Shown here: in pieces, positions 1-7,142 of the stretch
Layout of the letters: the number at the start of each line of letters is the position of its first letter
Position numbering within the stretch: position 1 is the stretch's first letter
NCBI GenBank assembly: GCA_947490035.1
Contig: CANLGS010000087.1
Coordinates: 1 to 9,521 of the forward strand
Length of the DNA stretch: 9,521 nt
From: Gemmataceae bacterium
Lineage (GTDB): Bacteria; Planctomycetota; Planctomycetia; Gemmatales; Gemmataceae
Reading direction: 5' to 3'
The notes under the pieces: generated by a model
Seen by the model: only the letters and a program-made list of their open reading frames with translations
Databases searched by the model: none
Told to the model about the DNA's origin: nothing
Program-made: the position numbers and the translations under genes

Positions 1-124
1 CTCCGCGTGATGTCGCGAGGCAATGCGAATGACCTTTGAATCCATCCGCGCCGGAGAGCCGACATCACGCGGAGCGTGATGACTACACTCAAGACATCAC
101 GCGGAGCGTGATGACTACACTCAA
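1..124. repeat. REP-like tandem hairpin units, two direct copies plus part of an inverted copy
   Basis: Positions 61-92 and 93-124 are identical 32-base units placed head to tail with no spacer. Each contains a perfect short palindrome (63-81 and 95-113) with arms CATCACGC and GCGTGATG around a GGA loop. The first 14 bases of the window are the reverse complement of 61-74 (and of 93-106), so at least part of a third unit lies in opposite orientation at the left edge. The last bases of the right-hand unit contain the stop codon (121-123) of the minus-strand alpha-E gene. The arrangement is like REP/BIME elements, which are dispersed intergenic palindromes. Whether it is dispersed in this genome cannot be seen from one window. 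Apart from this repeat nothing is recognised in 1-120. Confidence 0.8.
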
Positions 125-1134
125 GATTGACTCTGTGACTGTGACATCCCGGCCGGCTCGGCCGCGGGCAGTGCCTTCGGGCCGGGCGGGCGGATGTCGG
201 CGGCGAAGAACGCCGCGTGGATCGCCGCTCCGATGTCGTGGACCGAATCGACGACGTGCGTGAGCGTCTCGTGCAGCCCGTCGCGGATCACGTCGGGAAT
301 GTTCCGCGCGTCCAGATAGGCGATCAGGGCCGCGAGCCGCTTCTCCGGTTCGGACGGGTCGCGGCCGACCGGGTTCCCGGCGGCGGACGCGGTCGCGGCC
401 TCGCACTCCCACAAGCACCGGCGCACGGAGCGCGGGAACTGTTCGTCGAAGATCAGGAACTCGGCCACCGCGGTCGCCGCGTCGATCGGCGCGGACCGCG
501 CCTTCTTGTGGAACGGCTCGTACCCCGAACAGCTCATCAGGATCGCGACCCAGTGCGCGTTATCAATGGGACTGCCGACATCTTCCACTTGGGGCAACAG
601 GATGTAATACTTCACGTCCATGATGCGGGCGGTCTGGCTGGCCCGCTCCAGGTACGTGCCGAGCTTGAAGAACTCCCACGCCTCGCCGTGGCTCATGGTG
701 GCGTCGGCGATGCCGTGCAGGAGCTGGTTGATGCGCCGCACCTGGGCGTAGAACTCGCTCCGGTGACCGTCGTACAGCGCCCGCGCGTCGGCCCCCTGCA
801 TCCACAGGTGGTAGAAGTTCATCCGCTCCCACATCTCGGCCGAGATCACCTCGCGGATGATGCGGGCGTTCTCGCGCGCCCACGCCAGCGACGACGCGAT
901 GCTGAACGGGTTGTCGCGGTCCCAGGTCATGAACCCCGGGACGTTCTCCGCGGTCGGCTCCGCTTTGTACTCGTGAACCCCGGAGATGATGAGCAGCGGC
1001 CGCCACTGCTGCTCGACGGGTACGTGGAAGTCGAGGAGCAGCGTGTGGTTCACTTCGAGAACGCGCGCGGTGTTCTCCGCCCGTTCCAGGTAGCGGGCCA
1101 GCCAGAAGCAGTGTTCCGCGACGCGGGAGATCAT
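121..1134 (-). CDS. Alpha-E domain protein (DUF403), partner of circularly permuted ATP-grasp
   Basis: A protein of 337 residues, the usual length for the alpha-E/DUF403 family (COG2307). The start is set at the ATG whose product begins MISRVAEHCFWLARYLERAE, the standard family N-terminus. An in-frame GTG at 1200 would add 22 residues read through the repeat upstream and is rejected. The all-helical family shows an internal duplication here: YLERAENTARVLEVN at about residues 15-29 recurs as YLERASQTARIMDVK at about 161-175. The biochemical role is unknown. The family is nearly always encoded beside a circularly permuted ATP-grasp protein, as here (98 bases upstream, same strand), and often beside a transglutaminase-like protease, so a role in a predicted peptide-bond-forming or protein-modifying pathway is inferred. 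No Shine-Dalgarno sequence precedes the ATG. The C-terminus ends in a low-complexity SQSQSQS tail encoded by short tandem bases, with the stop codon inside a repeat unit. Confidence 0.9.
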   Translation of the reverse strand: MISRVAEHCFWLARYLERAENTARVLEVNHTLLLDFHVPVEQQWRPLLIISGVHEYKAEPTAENVPGFMTWDRDNPFSIASSLAWARENARIIREVISAEMWERMNFYHLWMQGADARALYDGHRSEFYAQVRRINQLLHGIADATMSHGEAWEFFKLGTYLERASQTARIMDVKYYILLPQVEDVGSPIDNAHWVAILMSCSGYEPFHKKARSAPIDAATAVAEFLIFDEQFPRSVRRCLWECEAATASAAGNPVGRDPSEPEKRLAALIAYLDARNIPDVIRDGLHETLTHVVDSVHDIGAAIHAAFFAADIRPPGPKALPAAEPAGMSQSQSQS

Positions 1135-1140
1135 GGGGCA

Positions 1141-1227
1141 AGTGAGGAATGAGGAGTGAGGAGTCAGAAACTGGGTGAGGAACTTGTCTGTTCTCCTCAC
1201 TCCTCATTCCTCACTCCTCACTCCTCA
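1141..1227. repeat. Inverted arrays of the heptamer CTCCTCA / TGAGGAG
   Basis: On the plus strand 1193-1227 is five tandem heptamers: CTCCTCA, CTCCTCA, TTCCTCA, CTCCTCA, CTCCTCA. Positions 1143-1163 carry three heptamers of the complementary kind: TGAGGAA, TGAGGAG, TGAGGAG. As a result 1141-1163 and 1193-1215 form a perfect 23-base inverted repeat around a 29-base loop. The element fills the gap between the ATP-grasp stop codon (five bases away) and the alpha-E start codon (six bases away). In the minus-strand transcript the first arm is rich in GAGG motifs and the second arm is pyrimidine-rich, ending just before the ATG. A stem here could affect termination, mRNA stability or translation of the alpha-E gene. 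That function is inferred. Confidence 0.85.
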
Positions 1228-1232
1228 CTGAT

Positions 1233-2495
<1,263 letters not shown>

Positions 2496-2743
2496 GCTGA
2501 ACGTGATGCCCTGGTTGACGAACGCGAGGTCGGCGCTGGTCCGCTTCGCCTGAAACTCGGGTAGGTGAGAAACCGCCCGAGCCGCTCGACGAGCGCGCCG
2601 CAGTGGGCGTGCGGCGCCCCGGTTCGGTCGAAGAGTTCATCCCACGCGGTCGTGTGCGCACTGTACTGGTCGAAGAGGCGGGCCGCACCCCGTTGAGACT
2701 TGGGGTCAGTCGGGATTGAGTGCCGAGAGTGGGCATTGGGCAA
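2496..2743 (-). pseudogene. Displaced 5' segment of the ATP-grasp gene (frameshift near 2570)
   Basis: Between 2570 and 2743 a second minus-strand frame encodes [18 protein letters not shown] and then [17 protein letters not shown], which looks like the family N-terminus (a DE.FD...G..R.H...L..RL pattern). The 1233-2495 frame, read upstream of its GTG, gives [16 protein letters not shown] and then [12 protein letters not shown], which looks like the following family segment. Both are joined smoothly if one base is restored in the run of three T (minus strand, 2570-2572), giving ...ERLGRF-SHLPEF.... The start is unresolved. A TTG at 2743 is in frame. An ATG at 2736 lies in a different frame but has a good Shine-Dalgarno GAGGA (2745-2749) eight bases away, and its use would need a second frame change before about 2665. 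This is either a real mutation disabling the gene or a base-calling error in the assembly. Confidence 0.7.
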
Positions 2744-2824
2744 ATCCTCGTGCCAGATGACGAGGCTTCGGCTGCGCGGAGAGAGGGGCGCCCAGTGTCG
2801 CTGTAGCAGTCAAGCCGGGCCAAT

Positions 2825-2853
2825 AAGTTATGTGGACGATTCGTCGATTGCAA
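2825..2853 (-). promoter_or_regulatory. Weak candidate promoter for the ATP-grasp/alpha-E pair
   Basis: On the minus strand TTGCAA (2848-2853) is followed after 17 bases by TAACTT (2825-2830), about 90 bases before the ATG at 2736. The spacing is right for a sigma-70-type promoter, but the -10 match is poor (three of six). The surrounding sequence is less GC-rich than its neighbours. This is only a suggestion. The rest of 2744-2870 shows nothing else I recognise. Confidence 0.2.
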
Positions 2854-2870
2854 GTGCGCGGCGGTACGTC

Positions 2871-2984
2871 TTGGTAGGTGCCGCGAGCCGAGCGGCACGG
2901 GCTGGCCCTCGTGGGAGCGACGCGGGCGCCGTGGAAGCGCTCCGCGTTGGACGGCCGTGCCGCTCGGCTCGCGGCACCTACCAA
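2871..2984. repeat. MITE-like inverted repeat with 30-base perfect arms
   Basis: The left arm 2871-2900 begins TTGGTAGGTGCCGCGAGCCG and is perfectly reverse-complementary to the right arm 2955-2984, across a 54-base spacer. The spacer holds a smaller hairpin, GGAGCG (2914-2919) with CGCTCC (2938-2943). The element ends nine bases from the stop codon of the phosphoenolpyruvate carboxylase gene, so on that transcript it would form a strong 3' stem and may act as a terminator. No clear target-site duplication is seen at the flanks. Short open frames through it (for example the minus-strand product beginning MVGAASRAAR) are typical spurious translations of this kind of repeat. From memory, near-identical elements are common in Gemmata-type genomes. 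That cannot be checked here. Confidence 0.85.
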
Positions 2985-2993
2985 TCCCCGCGC

Positions 2994-5756
2994 TCACCCG
3001 GTGTTCTTCAACCCGGAGGCGACGCCGTTGATGCTCTCCAGCACCGCCGTGATGAGTTCTTCGCGCGGCTCTTCGTTCGCGCGAATCCGGCGCAGCAGCA
3101 CCAGTTGAATGAAGCTGAGCGGATCGACATACGGGTTGCGGCGCTCGATCGACGTGCCCAACACCGGCGACCGCTCCAGAAGAGCCGTTTGACCGGTGAC
3201 CCGGCACACCGCGTCGGCCGCGCCCCGGTACTCGGTTTCGATCCGCCCGTAGATTCGCGACGCGACCTCCTGATCGCTCACGAGGTCGGCGTACAGCCGC
3301 GCGATGACGAGGTCCGCTTTCGCCAGGATCATTTGCGCGTTGTCGATCAGCGTCCGCCAGAAGGGCCAGCGGGCGTACATGTCGCGGAGCATCGTCATGC
3401 CGTCCGGCTTCGCGGCCAGGAACTCGGTCACGGCACTCCCCAGCCCGTACCAGCCGGGGAGCGTGTGCCGGCTCTGCATCCAACTGAACACCCACGGAAT
3501 CGCGCGCAGTTCCTCGATGCTGCGGGCCGCGCTGCGCCGCGCCGGGCGCGAGCCGATTTTCAGCTCCGCGATCTCGCCGATGCACGTCGCCTGCTCGAAG
3601 TAGCTCAGAAATTCGGGCGTCTCGTACACCAGCTCGCGGTAGTGCTTGCGGGCCGACTCCGCGAGTCGGTCGAGCGCCGCGAGCCACGCCGGATCGACGC
3701 TGTCGGCGGCGTCGGGAAAGCTCGTCCGCAGCACCGCGTCCAGCACCTGTTCGAGGTGCCGCTCGGCGATGGCGGGGTGGCCGTAGCGGTCCGCGATCAT
3801 CTCGCCCTGTTCGGTCGTCCGCAAGCGGCCATCGACGGTGCCGCGCGGTTGCGCCAGAATCGCGTAGTTCGCGGGGCCGCCGCCGCGACCGATCGCGCCG
3901 CCGCGCCCGTGGAAGAACTGAATGGTGATTCCCTCAGTCCGGCCGAGTTCGGTCAACTCCGTCTGCGCGCGGTAGAGCGCCCACGCGGACTGCAAGAACC
4001 CGCTTTCCTTGTTGCTGTCCGAATAGCCGATCATCACTTCTTGCACGTTCCCGCGCAGTTCGAGTTGTCGGCGATACACCGGCAACGCAAGAAGTTTCGT
4101 CATGATCCCGCGCGCGGAGCGGAGCGGTTCGAGCGCCTCGAACAGCGGCACGATGTCGATCTTGCTCACGCCCTCAGTTGGGCGAAAGAGCCTCGCTTCG
4201 CGCGCGAAGAGCAGCACTTCGAGCAGGTGAACCGGGTCGGTGGTCGAACTGATGATGTACGTCCCGAGCGCCTCCGGGCATCGCTGTTCGAGCACCGCGG
4301 CCATCGTGCGGAACGTGCGGATTACTTCCGCGGTGTCGGCCGTGAACGGCAGGTGTACCGGGATCAGCGGGCGCGCGGATTCGAGTTCCTTCGCCAGCAC
4401 CGCGAACCGCTCGTCCGGCGTGAGCTTCGCGTAGTTAGGACACGCGCCGGCGGCGCGCAGCACCTCGTCCGTCGCTGCTTCGTGCCGGCCGCTGTGCTGC
4501 CGGATGTCGAGCGTGAGCAGGTGCAGCCCGAACACCTCGACCACGCGGACGAAGTCTCGAACGGCCCCGTTCGCGCTGGCCGTGGCGCCGGCGCGCTGTA
4601 GGTCGTCGGCGATCAGGGTGAGGTCGCCGAGCAACCCCGCGCGGCCGAGATAGATGCCGGGCGGCGGGAGCGTTCTCTCCGCCCCCCAATCGACGACGTG
4701 CGTGTGAACGTACTCCAGGGTGCGGCGAAGTTTCTCCGCGATCATCCGGCACTTCGCGCGGTACGGCTCCTGACCCTTGCCCGCGGACGCGCCGGGGAAC
4801 AGTTTCGCGTCCGCGGCGAGCGAGTCTTTCAGTTCCGGGCCGGCTTCGACGAACGGCGTCGAGTGGCTGAGTTTTCTTCCCAGCGTCTCGGTGCGCTGAA
4901 GGTAGTGACGAAGAATCGTTTCTTGCTGGAGACGCACCGCGTCGGCGGTGACCGCGTGCGTGACGTTCGGGTGGCCGTCGCGGTCGCCGCCGATCCACGA
5001 CCCGAAGCGGAGGAACGCGGGCACGCGCCGCGTGTGGTCGGGGTAGGCTCGCGCCATCGCCGCTTCCAGCTTCCGGTACACCTTCGGGACCACGTCCAGC
5101 AGGCGCGTTTCGACCAACCCCAGCACCTGCCGCACTTCGTCCAGCACCGACGGCCGCGCGGACCGGACGGCGTCCGTGAGCCACAGCGCTTCGACCTCTT
5201 CGGCGATGGCGCCGACCGCGGCGTCGCGCTCGTCGGGCGTGGGCAACCCGTACTCCATGTCGTCGAGGAGGTGCGCGACGGACGCGAGTTTCTCCAGCAC
5301 GGTGCGCCGGCGGGCCTCGCTCGGGTGTGCGGTGAACACCGGCACGACGAGCGCGCGGCCGAGGTGGTCGGCCACCTCGTCGGCGGGAATGCCGCGCGCG
5401 GCTATCTTGCGGAGGGCGGATTCGGCGGTCTCGGCGCGCGCGGCGTCGGGCTTCGCGGCGCGGTGCCGCAGCGCGCGAACGCGGGCCTGCTGTTCGGCCA
5501 GGTTGATGAGATCGAAGAACACGCTGAACGCGCGCGTCAGCCCGCGAAGGGCGGGCAGGTCGAGCGTGCCGAGCCGGTCGCGGAGCCGGCGGGCGGCGCC
5601 GGCGGACGGGTTCGCGCGCAGCTCCTTCGCCGCCGCGCGGACCTCTTCTTCCAGGTCGAACGCGGCATCCCCCGCGAGCCGGCGGATCGCCTGCCCGAGC
5701 AGGTTCCCGAGCAACCGGATGTCCGCCCCGAGGGCTTTCTGTGCGTCGGGCTTCAT
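2994..5756 (-). CDS. ppc: Phosphoenolpyruvate carboxylase
   Basis: A protein of 920 residues, normal length, which carboxylates phosphoenolpyruvate with bicarbonate to oxaloacetate, an anaplerotic cytoplasmic step feeding the TCA cycle. Signature elements in order are VFTAHPSEA (catalytic His about 144), FLRFGSWIGGDRDGHPN (about 248-264), GYSDSNKESG (577-586), FHGRGGAIGRGGGP (615-628, with the catalytic His616 and Arg618), TTEQGEMI (647-654), QSRHTLPGWYGLG (761-773) and the invariant C-terminal NTG. Residues corresponding to the aspartate inhibitor site of the E. coli enzyme appear to be kept: Arg618, Lys about 813 in ILAKADL, Arg in ERRNPYVDPL and Asn918. Feedback inhibition by aspartate is therefore plausible. 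The ATG at 5756 (product MKPDAQKALG) is chosen because it has GGAG (5765-5768) eight bases upstream. The longer frame to 5927 merely reads through the repeat. It is probably transcribed alone or after the exonuclease gene, which ends 175 bases upstream. Confidence 0.97.
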   Translation of the reverse strand: MKPDAQKALGADIRLLGNLLGQAIRRLAGDAAFDLEEEVRAAAKELRANPSAGAARRLRDRLGTLDLPALRGLTRAFSVFFDLINLAEQQARVRALRHRAAKPDAARAETAESALRKIAARGIPADEVADHLGRALVVPVFTAHPSEARRRTVLEKLASVAHLLDDMEYGLPTPDERDAAVGAIAEEVEALWLTDAVRSARPSVLDEVRQVLGLVETRLLDVVPKVYRKLEAAMARAYPDHTRRVPAFLRFGSWIGGDRDGHPNVTHAVTADAVRLQQETILRHYLQRTETLGRKLSHSTPFVEAGPELKDSLAADAKLFPGASAGKGQEPYRAKCRMIAEKLRRTLEYVHTHVVDWGAERTLPPPGIYLGRAGLLGDLTLIADDLQRAGATASANGAVRDFVRVVEVFGLHLLTLDIRQHSGRHEAATDEVLRAAGACPNYAKLTPDERFAVLAKELESARPLIPVHLPFTADTAEVIRTFRTMAAVLEQRCPEALGTYIISSTTDPVHLLEVLLFAREARLFRPTEGVSKIDIVPLFEALEPLRSARGIMTKLLALPVYRRQLELRGNVQEVMIGYSDSNKESGFLQSAWALYRAQTELTELGRTEGITIQFFHGRGGAIGRGGGPANYAILAQPRGTVDGRLRTTEQGEMIADRYGHPAIAERHLEQVLDAVLRTSFPDAADSVDPAWLAALDRLAESARKHYRELVYETPEFLSYFEQATCIGEIAELKIGSRPARRSAARSIEELRAIPWVFSWMQSRHTLPGWYGLGSAVTEFLAAKPDGMTMLRDMYARWPFWRTLIDNAQMILAKADLVIARLYADLVSDQEVASRIYGRIETEYRGAADAVCRVTGQTALLERSPVLGTSIERRNPYVDPLSFIQLVLLRRIRANEEPREELITAVLESINGVASGLKNTG

Positions 5757-5800
5757 CTCGGAAACTCCGGAATCTGGAGGGTCGAACCTGTCTCGCCTGA

Positions 5801-5922
5801 TTGCTCGGTTGAAATCATGGAGCCTGTTTGTGGCACAGGCTTCCCGCCTGCGTGCCTGAAAAACACAGGCTGGAAGCCTGTGCCACAACACAAAGCCAAA
5901 AGCCATCATTTCAACCGAGCAA
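5801..5922. repeat. Nested double inverted repeat between the exonuclease and ppc genes
   Basis: Outer arms 5801-5820 and 5903-5922 (TTGCTCGGTTGAAATCATGG against its complement) match at 19 of 20 positions. Inside them 5828-5844 and 5872-5888 (TTGTGGCACAGGCTTCC and its complement) form a perfect 17-base inverted repeat whose stem continues imperfectly inward (GCCTG 5846-5850 with CAGGC 5866-5870). The core contains several copies of the word CAGGCTT or its complement. The element starts nine bases after the stop codon of the exonuclease gene and ends about 45 bases before the ppc start, leaving the ppc ribosome site free. It resembles one palindromic repeat inserted into another. The inner type is one I recall as frequent in planctomycete genomes. 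A role as terminator or mRNA-end structure is inferred. Confidence 0.8.
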
Positions 5923-5931
5923 CGCACGACA

Positions 5932-6489
5932 TCACCCGCGGAACTTCTTGACCAGTTCCCACAGCACGGCCGCGATGTTCCACGCGTCGTCGTGGCCGCG
6001 GTGGTGCGTGCCTTCGAGCCGCAGGCCGAGGAGCGCCATCGCTTGCGGCAGCCCGATCTCGGTCGGCAGCCCCCTGGACATCGCGCACAGCGTCTTGATG
6101 TTCAGGTGCGACGGGCCGAACGGGTAGCGCACGCCCTCGTCGCGGCACTGCTTGTCGAACTGCCGGCGGTCGTAGTCGCCGAAGCTCGCCCACAGCCGCT
6201 CCTGTGACAGGTACTCCGCTTCCAGAATCTTGCACGCGTCCTTGAACAGAATGCCGGTGTCCACCTGCTCCTGCGTGAGGGTCGTGAGGCTCGTGCAGAA
6301 CGGGCTGACCTTCGACCGCTCCGGGCGCACGAGGATGCTGCGCTTCTCCAGCCGCCTGCCGCTGCTCAGTTCGAGCGGCGTCAGGCCGATCTCGATGATG
6401 TCGTTCGCCTCGCCGCGGGGCGGGAACCCGCCGTCCCAGCACGTCGATTCGATGTCGATTACGAGGACGTGGTCGAGTCGTTTGGCCAT
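5932..6489 (-). CDS. 3'-5' exonuclease, DEDDh family (ERI-1-like)
   Basis: A compact 185-residue protein consisting of a single exonuclease domain. Exo I is VIDIESTCW with Asp12 and Glu14. Exo II is the stretch FGDYDRRQF around Asp105. Exo III is HHRGHDDAWNIA with His163 and Asp168. This pattern (DIE.TCW, then GDYDR.QF, then H.G.DDA.NIA) matches the ERI-1/3'hExo-like branch better than the epsilon proofreading subunit or RNase T. It is expected to remove nucleotides from 3' ends of RNA or DNA with two metal ions in the cytoplasm. The natural substrate is unknown. The ATG at 6489 gives the normal family N-terminus, although no good Shine-Dalgarno sequence precedes it. The gene is divergent from the H1-like gene, with 154 bases between the start codons. 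Confidence 0.88.
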   Translation of the reverse strand: MAKRLDHVLVIDIESTCWDGGFPPRGEANDIIEIGLTPLELSSGRRLEKRSILVRPERSKVSPFCTSLTTLTQEQVDTGILFKDACKILEAEYLSQERLWASFGDYDRRQFDKQCRDEGVRYPFGPSHLNIKTLCAMSRGLPTEIGLPQAMALLGLRLEGTHHRGHDDAWNIAAVLWELVKKFRG

Positions 6490-6522
6490 GTCGCGCGCCG
6501 TTCCGGTGTTTTACCCCCACGG

Positions 6523-6543
6523 GCGCCCGCGTATTGCGGGCGC
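6523..6543. promoter_or_regulatory. Hairpin in the divergent exonuclease/H1-like intergenic region
   Basis: GCGCCCGC (6523-6530) and GCGGGCGC (6536-6543) form a perfect eight-base inverted repeat around GTATT. It lies 34 bases upstream of the exonuclease ATG and about 100 upstream of the H1-like ATG, so it could be an operator-like site or a leader structure for either gene. No convincing -35/-10 pair was found on either strand in 6490-6643, although both promoters must be somewhere here if the genes are first in their units. Confidence 0.35.
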
Positions 6544-6632
6544 GTGTGGTATCGTAGGGACAGTGTAGCAACCGCATCGCCGCTGCTCGCGCCGCACGGG
6601 TTGCGAACACCTGTGCGTCTCCACCCGAACTC

Positions 6633-6639
6633 GGAGAGG
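6633..6639 (+). promoter_or_regulatory. Ribosome binding site of the H1-like gene
   Basis: GGAGAGG lies four bases before the ATG at 6644 (seven bases if counted from GGAG). This is the strongest Shine-Dalgarno sequence in the window and fixes the start of the H1-like gene. It suggests efficient translation, as expected for an abundant nucleoid-type protein. Confidence 0.7.
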
Positions 6640-6643
6640 TCAC

Positions 6644-7075
6644 ATGGCGAACGAGACTCACGACAACGAAGGCGACAAGGGCACCGAGGCCGTCGGCGCG
6701 GCGACCGGCGCCGCGGCCGGGTCGCTGCTCGGCCCGCTCGGGGCGGCGGTGGGCGCCGTCCTCGGCGGCATCGGCGGCGCCATCGCCGGCAAGGACGCGG
6801 CCAAGGGCAAGACCGCGCCCGCCGTCAAGAAGGCGGTCAACGCCGTGAAGAAGGTCGCGGCGCCCGCGAAGAAGGCCGTTGTGAAGGCGGTCGCGAAAGC
6901 CGCGCCGGCCGTCAAGAAGGCCGTCAAGAAGGTGGCGGCACCGGTCAAGAAGGCCGTCAAGAAGGCCGCGCCGGCCGCGAAGAAGGCGGTCAAGAAAGTC
7001 GCCGCGCCGGTCAAGAAGGCCGTGACGGTCAAGAAGCCGGCCGCGAAGAAGGCCACAGCCAAGAAGAAAACTTAG
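6644..7075 (+). CDS. Glycine-zipper protein with lysine-rich histone-H1-like tail
   Basis: A protein of 143 residues in two parts. Residues 1-15 are acidic. About 18-49 is a glycine-zipper-like stretch (GAATGAAAGSLLGPLGAAVG, then AVLGGIGGAIAG) rich in G-x-x-x-G spacing and hydrophobic enough to insert into or pack on a membrane. From about 51 on, the sequence is almost only K, A, V and P: 31 lysines in 93 residues and no arginine, with AAPVKKAVKK-type repeats like the C-terminal tail of eukaryotic H1 and of bacterial H1-like proteins. The 15-residue block KKAVKKVAAPVKKAV occurs at 91-105 and again at 113-127, a 22-residue period. Such tails bind DNA non-specifically and compact nucleoids. The zipper part could mediate oligomerisation or membrane attachment. 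These roles are inferred. The gene is the first of a plus-strand run with hpt and a glycosyltransferase. Its antisense frame gives an F/A-rich artefact. Confidence 0.85.
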   Translation: MANETHDNEGDKGTEAVGAATGAAAGSLLGPLGAAVGAVLGGIGGAIAGKDAAKGKTAPAVKKAVNAVKKVAAPAKKAVVKAVAKAAPAVKKAVKKVAAPVKKAVKKAAPAAKKAVKKVAAPVKKAVTVKKPAAKKATAKKKT

Positions 7076-7142
7076 ACTGTGTGCAGAGGCGTTTAGCGCC
7101 CGCCCCGGCAGGGCAGTGCGTCGATCCGCGGAGCCGGCCGTT

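Noticed and set aside
61..124. Possible CRISPR array from direct repeats
   Set aside because: Only two units, abutting with no spacer, with an internal palindrome and an inverted partial copy; this fits a REP-like element.
1135..1200. 22-residue N-terminal extension of the alpha-E protein from a GTG at 1200
   Set aside because: It would be encoded by the heptamer repeat, and the family N-terminus begins at the ATG at 1134.
2706..2984. Small protein (MVGAASRAAR...) on the minus strand
   Set aside because: It is a translation through the inverted repeat itself, with no ribosome site and no domain.
2700..4601. Long plus-strand open frame of 633 residues opposite ppc and its downstream region
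   Set aside because: Arg/Ala/Gly-rich shadow of the GC-rich ppc gene on the other strand, with no domain recognised. The ppc frame is unambiguous.
4435..5184. Minus-strand 249-residue frame inside ppc
   Set aside because: Out-of-frame shadow of ppc, rich in Arg, Ala and Gly with no family resemblance.
5757..5927. 57-residue N-terminal extension of phosphoenolpyruvate carboxylase
   Set aside because: It reads through the nested inverted repeat; the ATG at 5756 has a proper ribosome site and gives a normal length.
6658..7062. Antisense 134-residue frame resembling a hydrophobic F/A/L-rich membrane protein
   Set aside because: It is the complement of the AAG/GCC/GTC repeats of the H1-like gene, which automatically read as Phe, Ala, Leu and Thr in antisense.
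7088..7100. Hairpin GGCG/CGCC after the H1-like gene as a terminator
   Set aside because: Only a four-base stem and no T-run, so not distinguishable from chance at this GC content.
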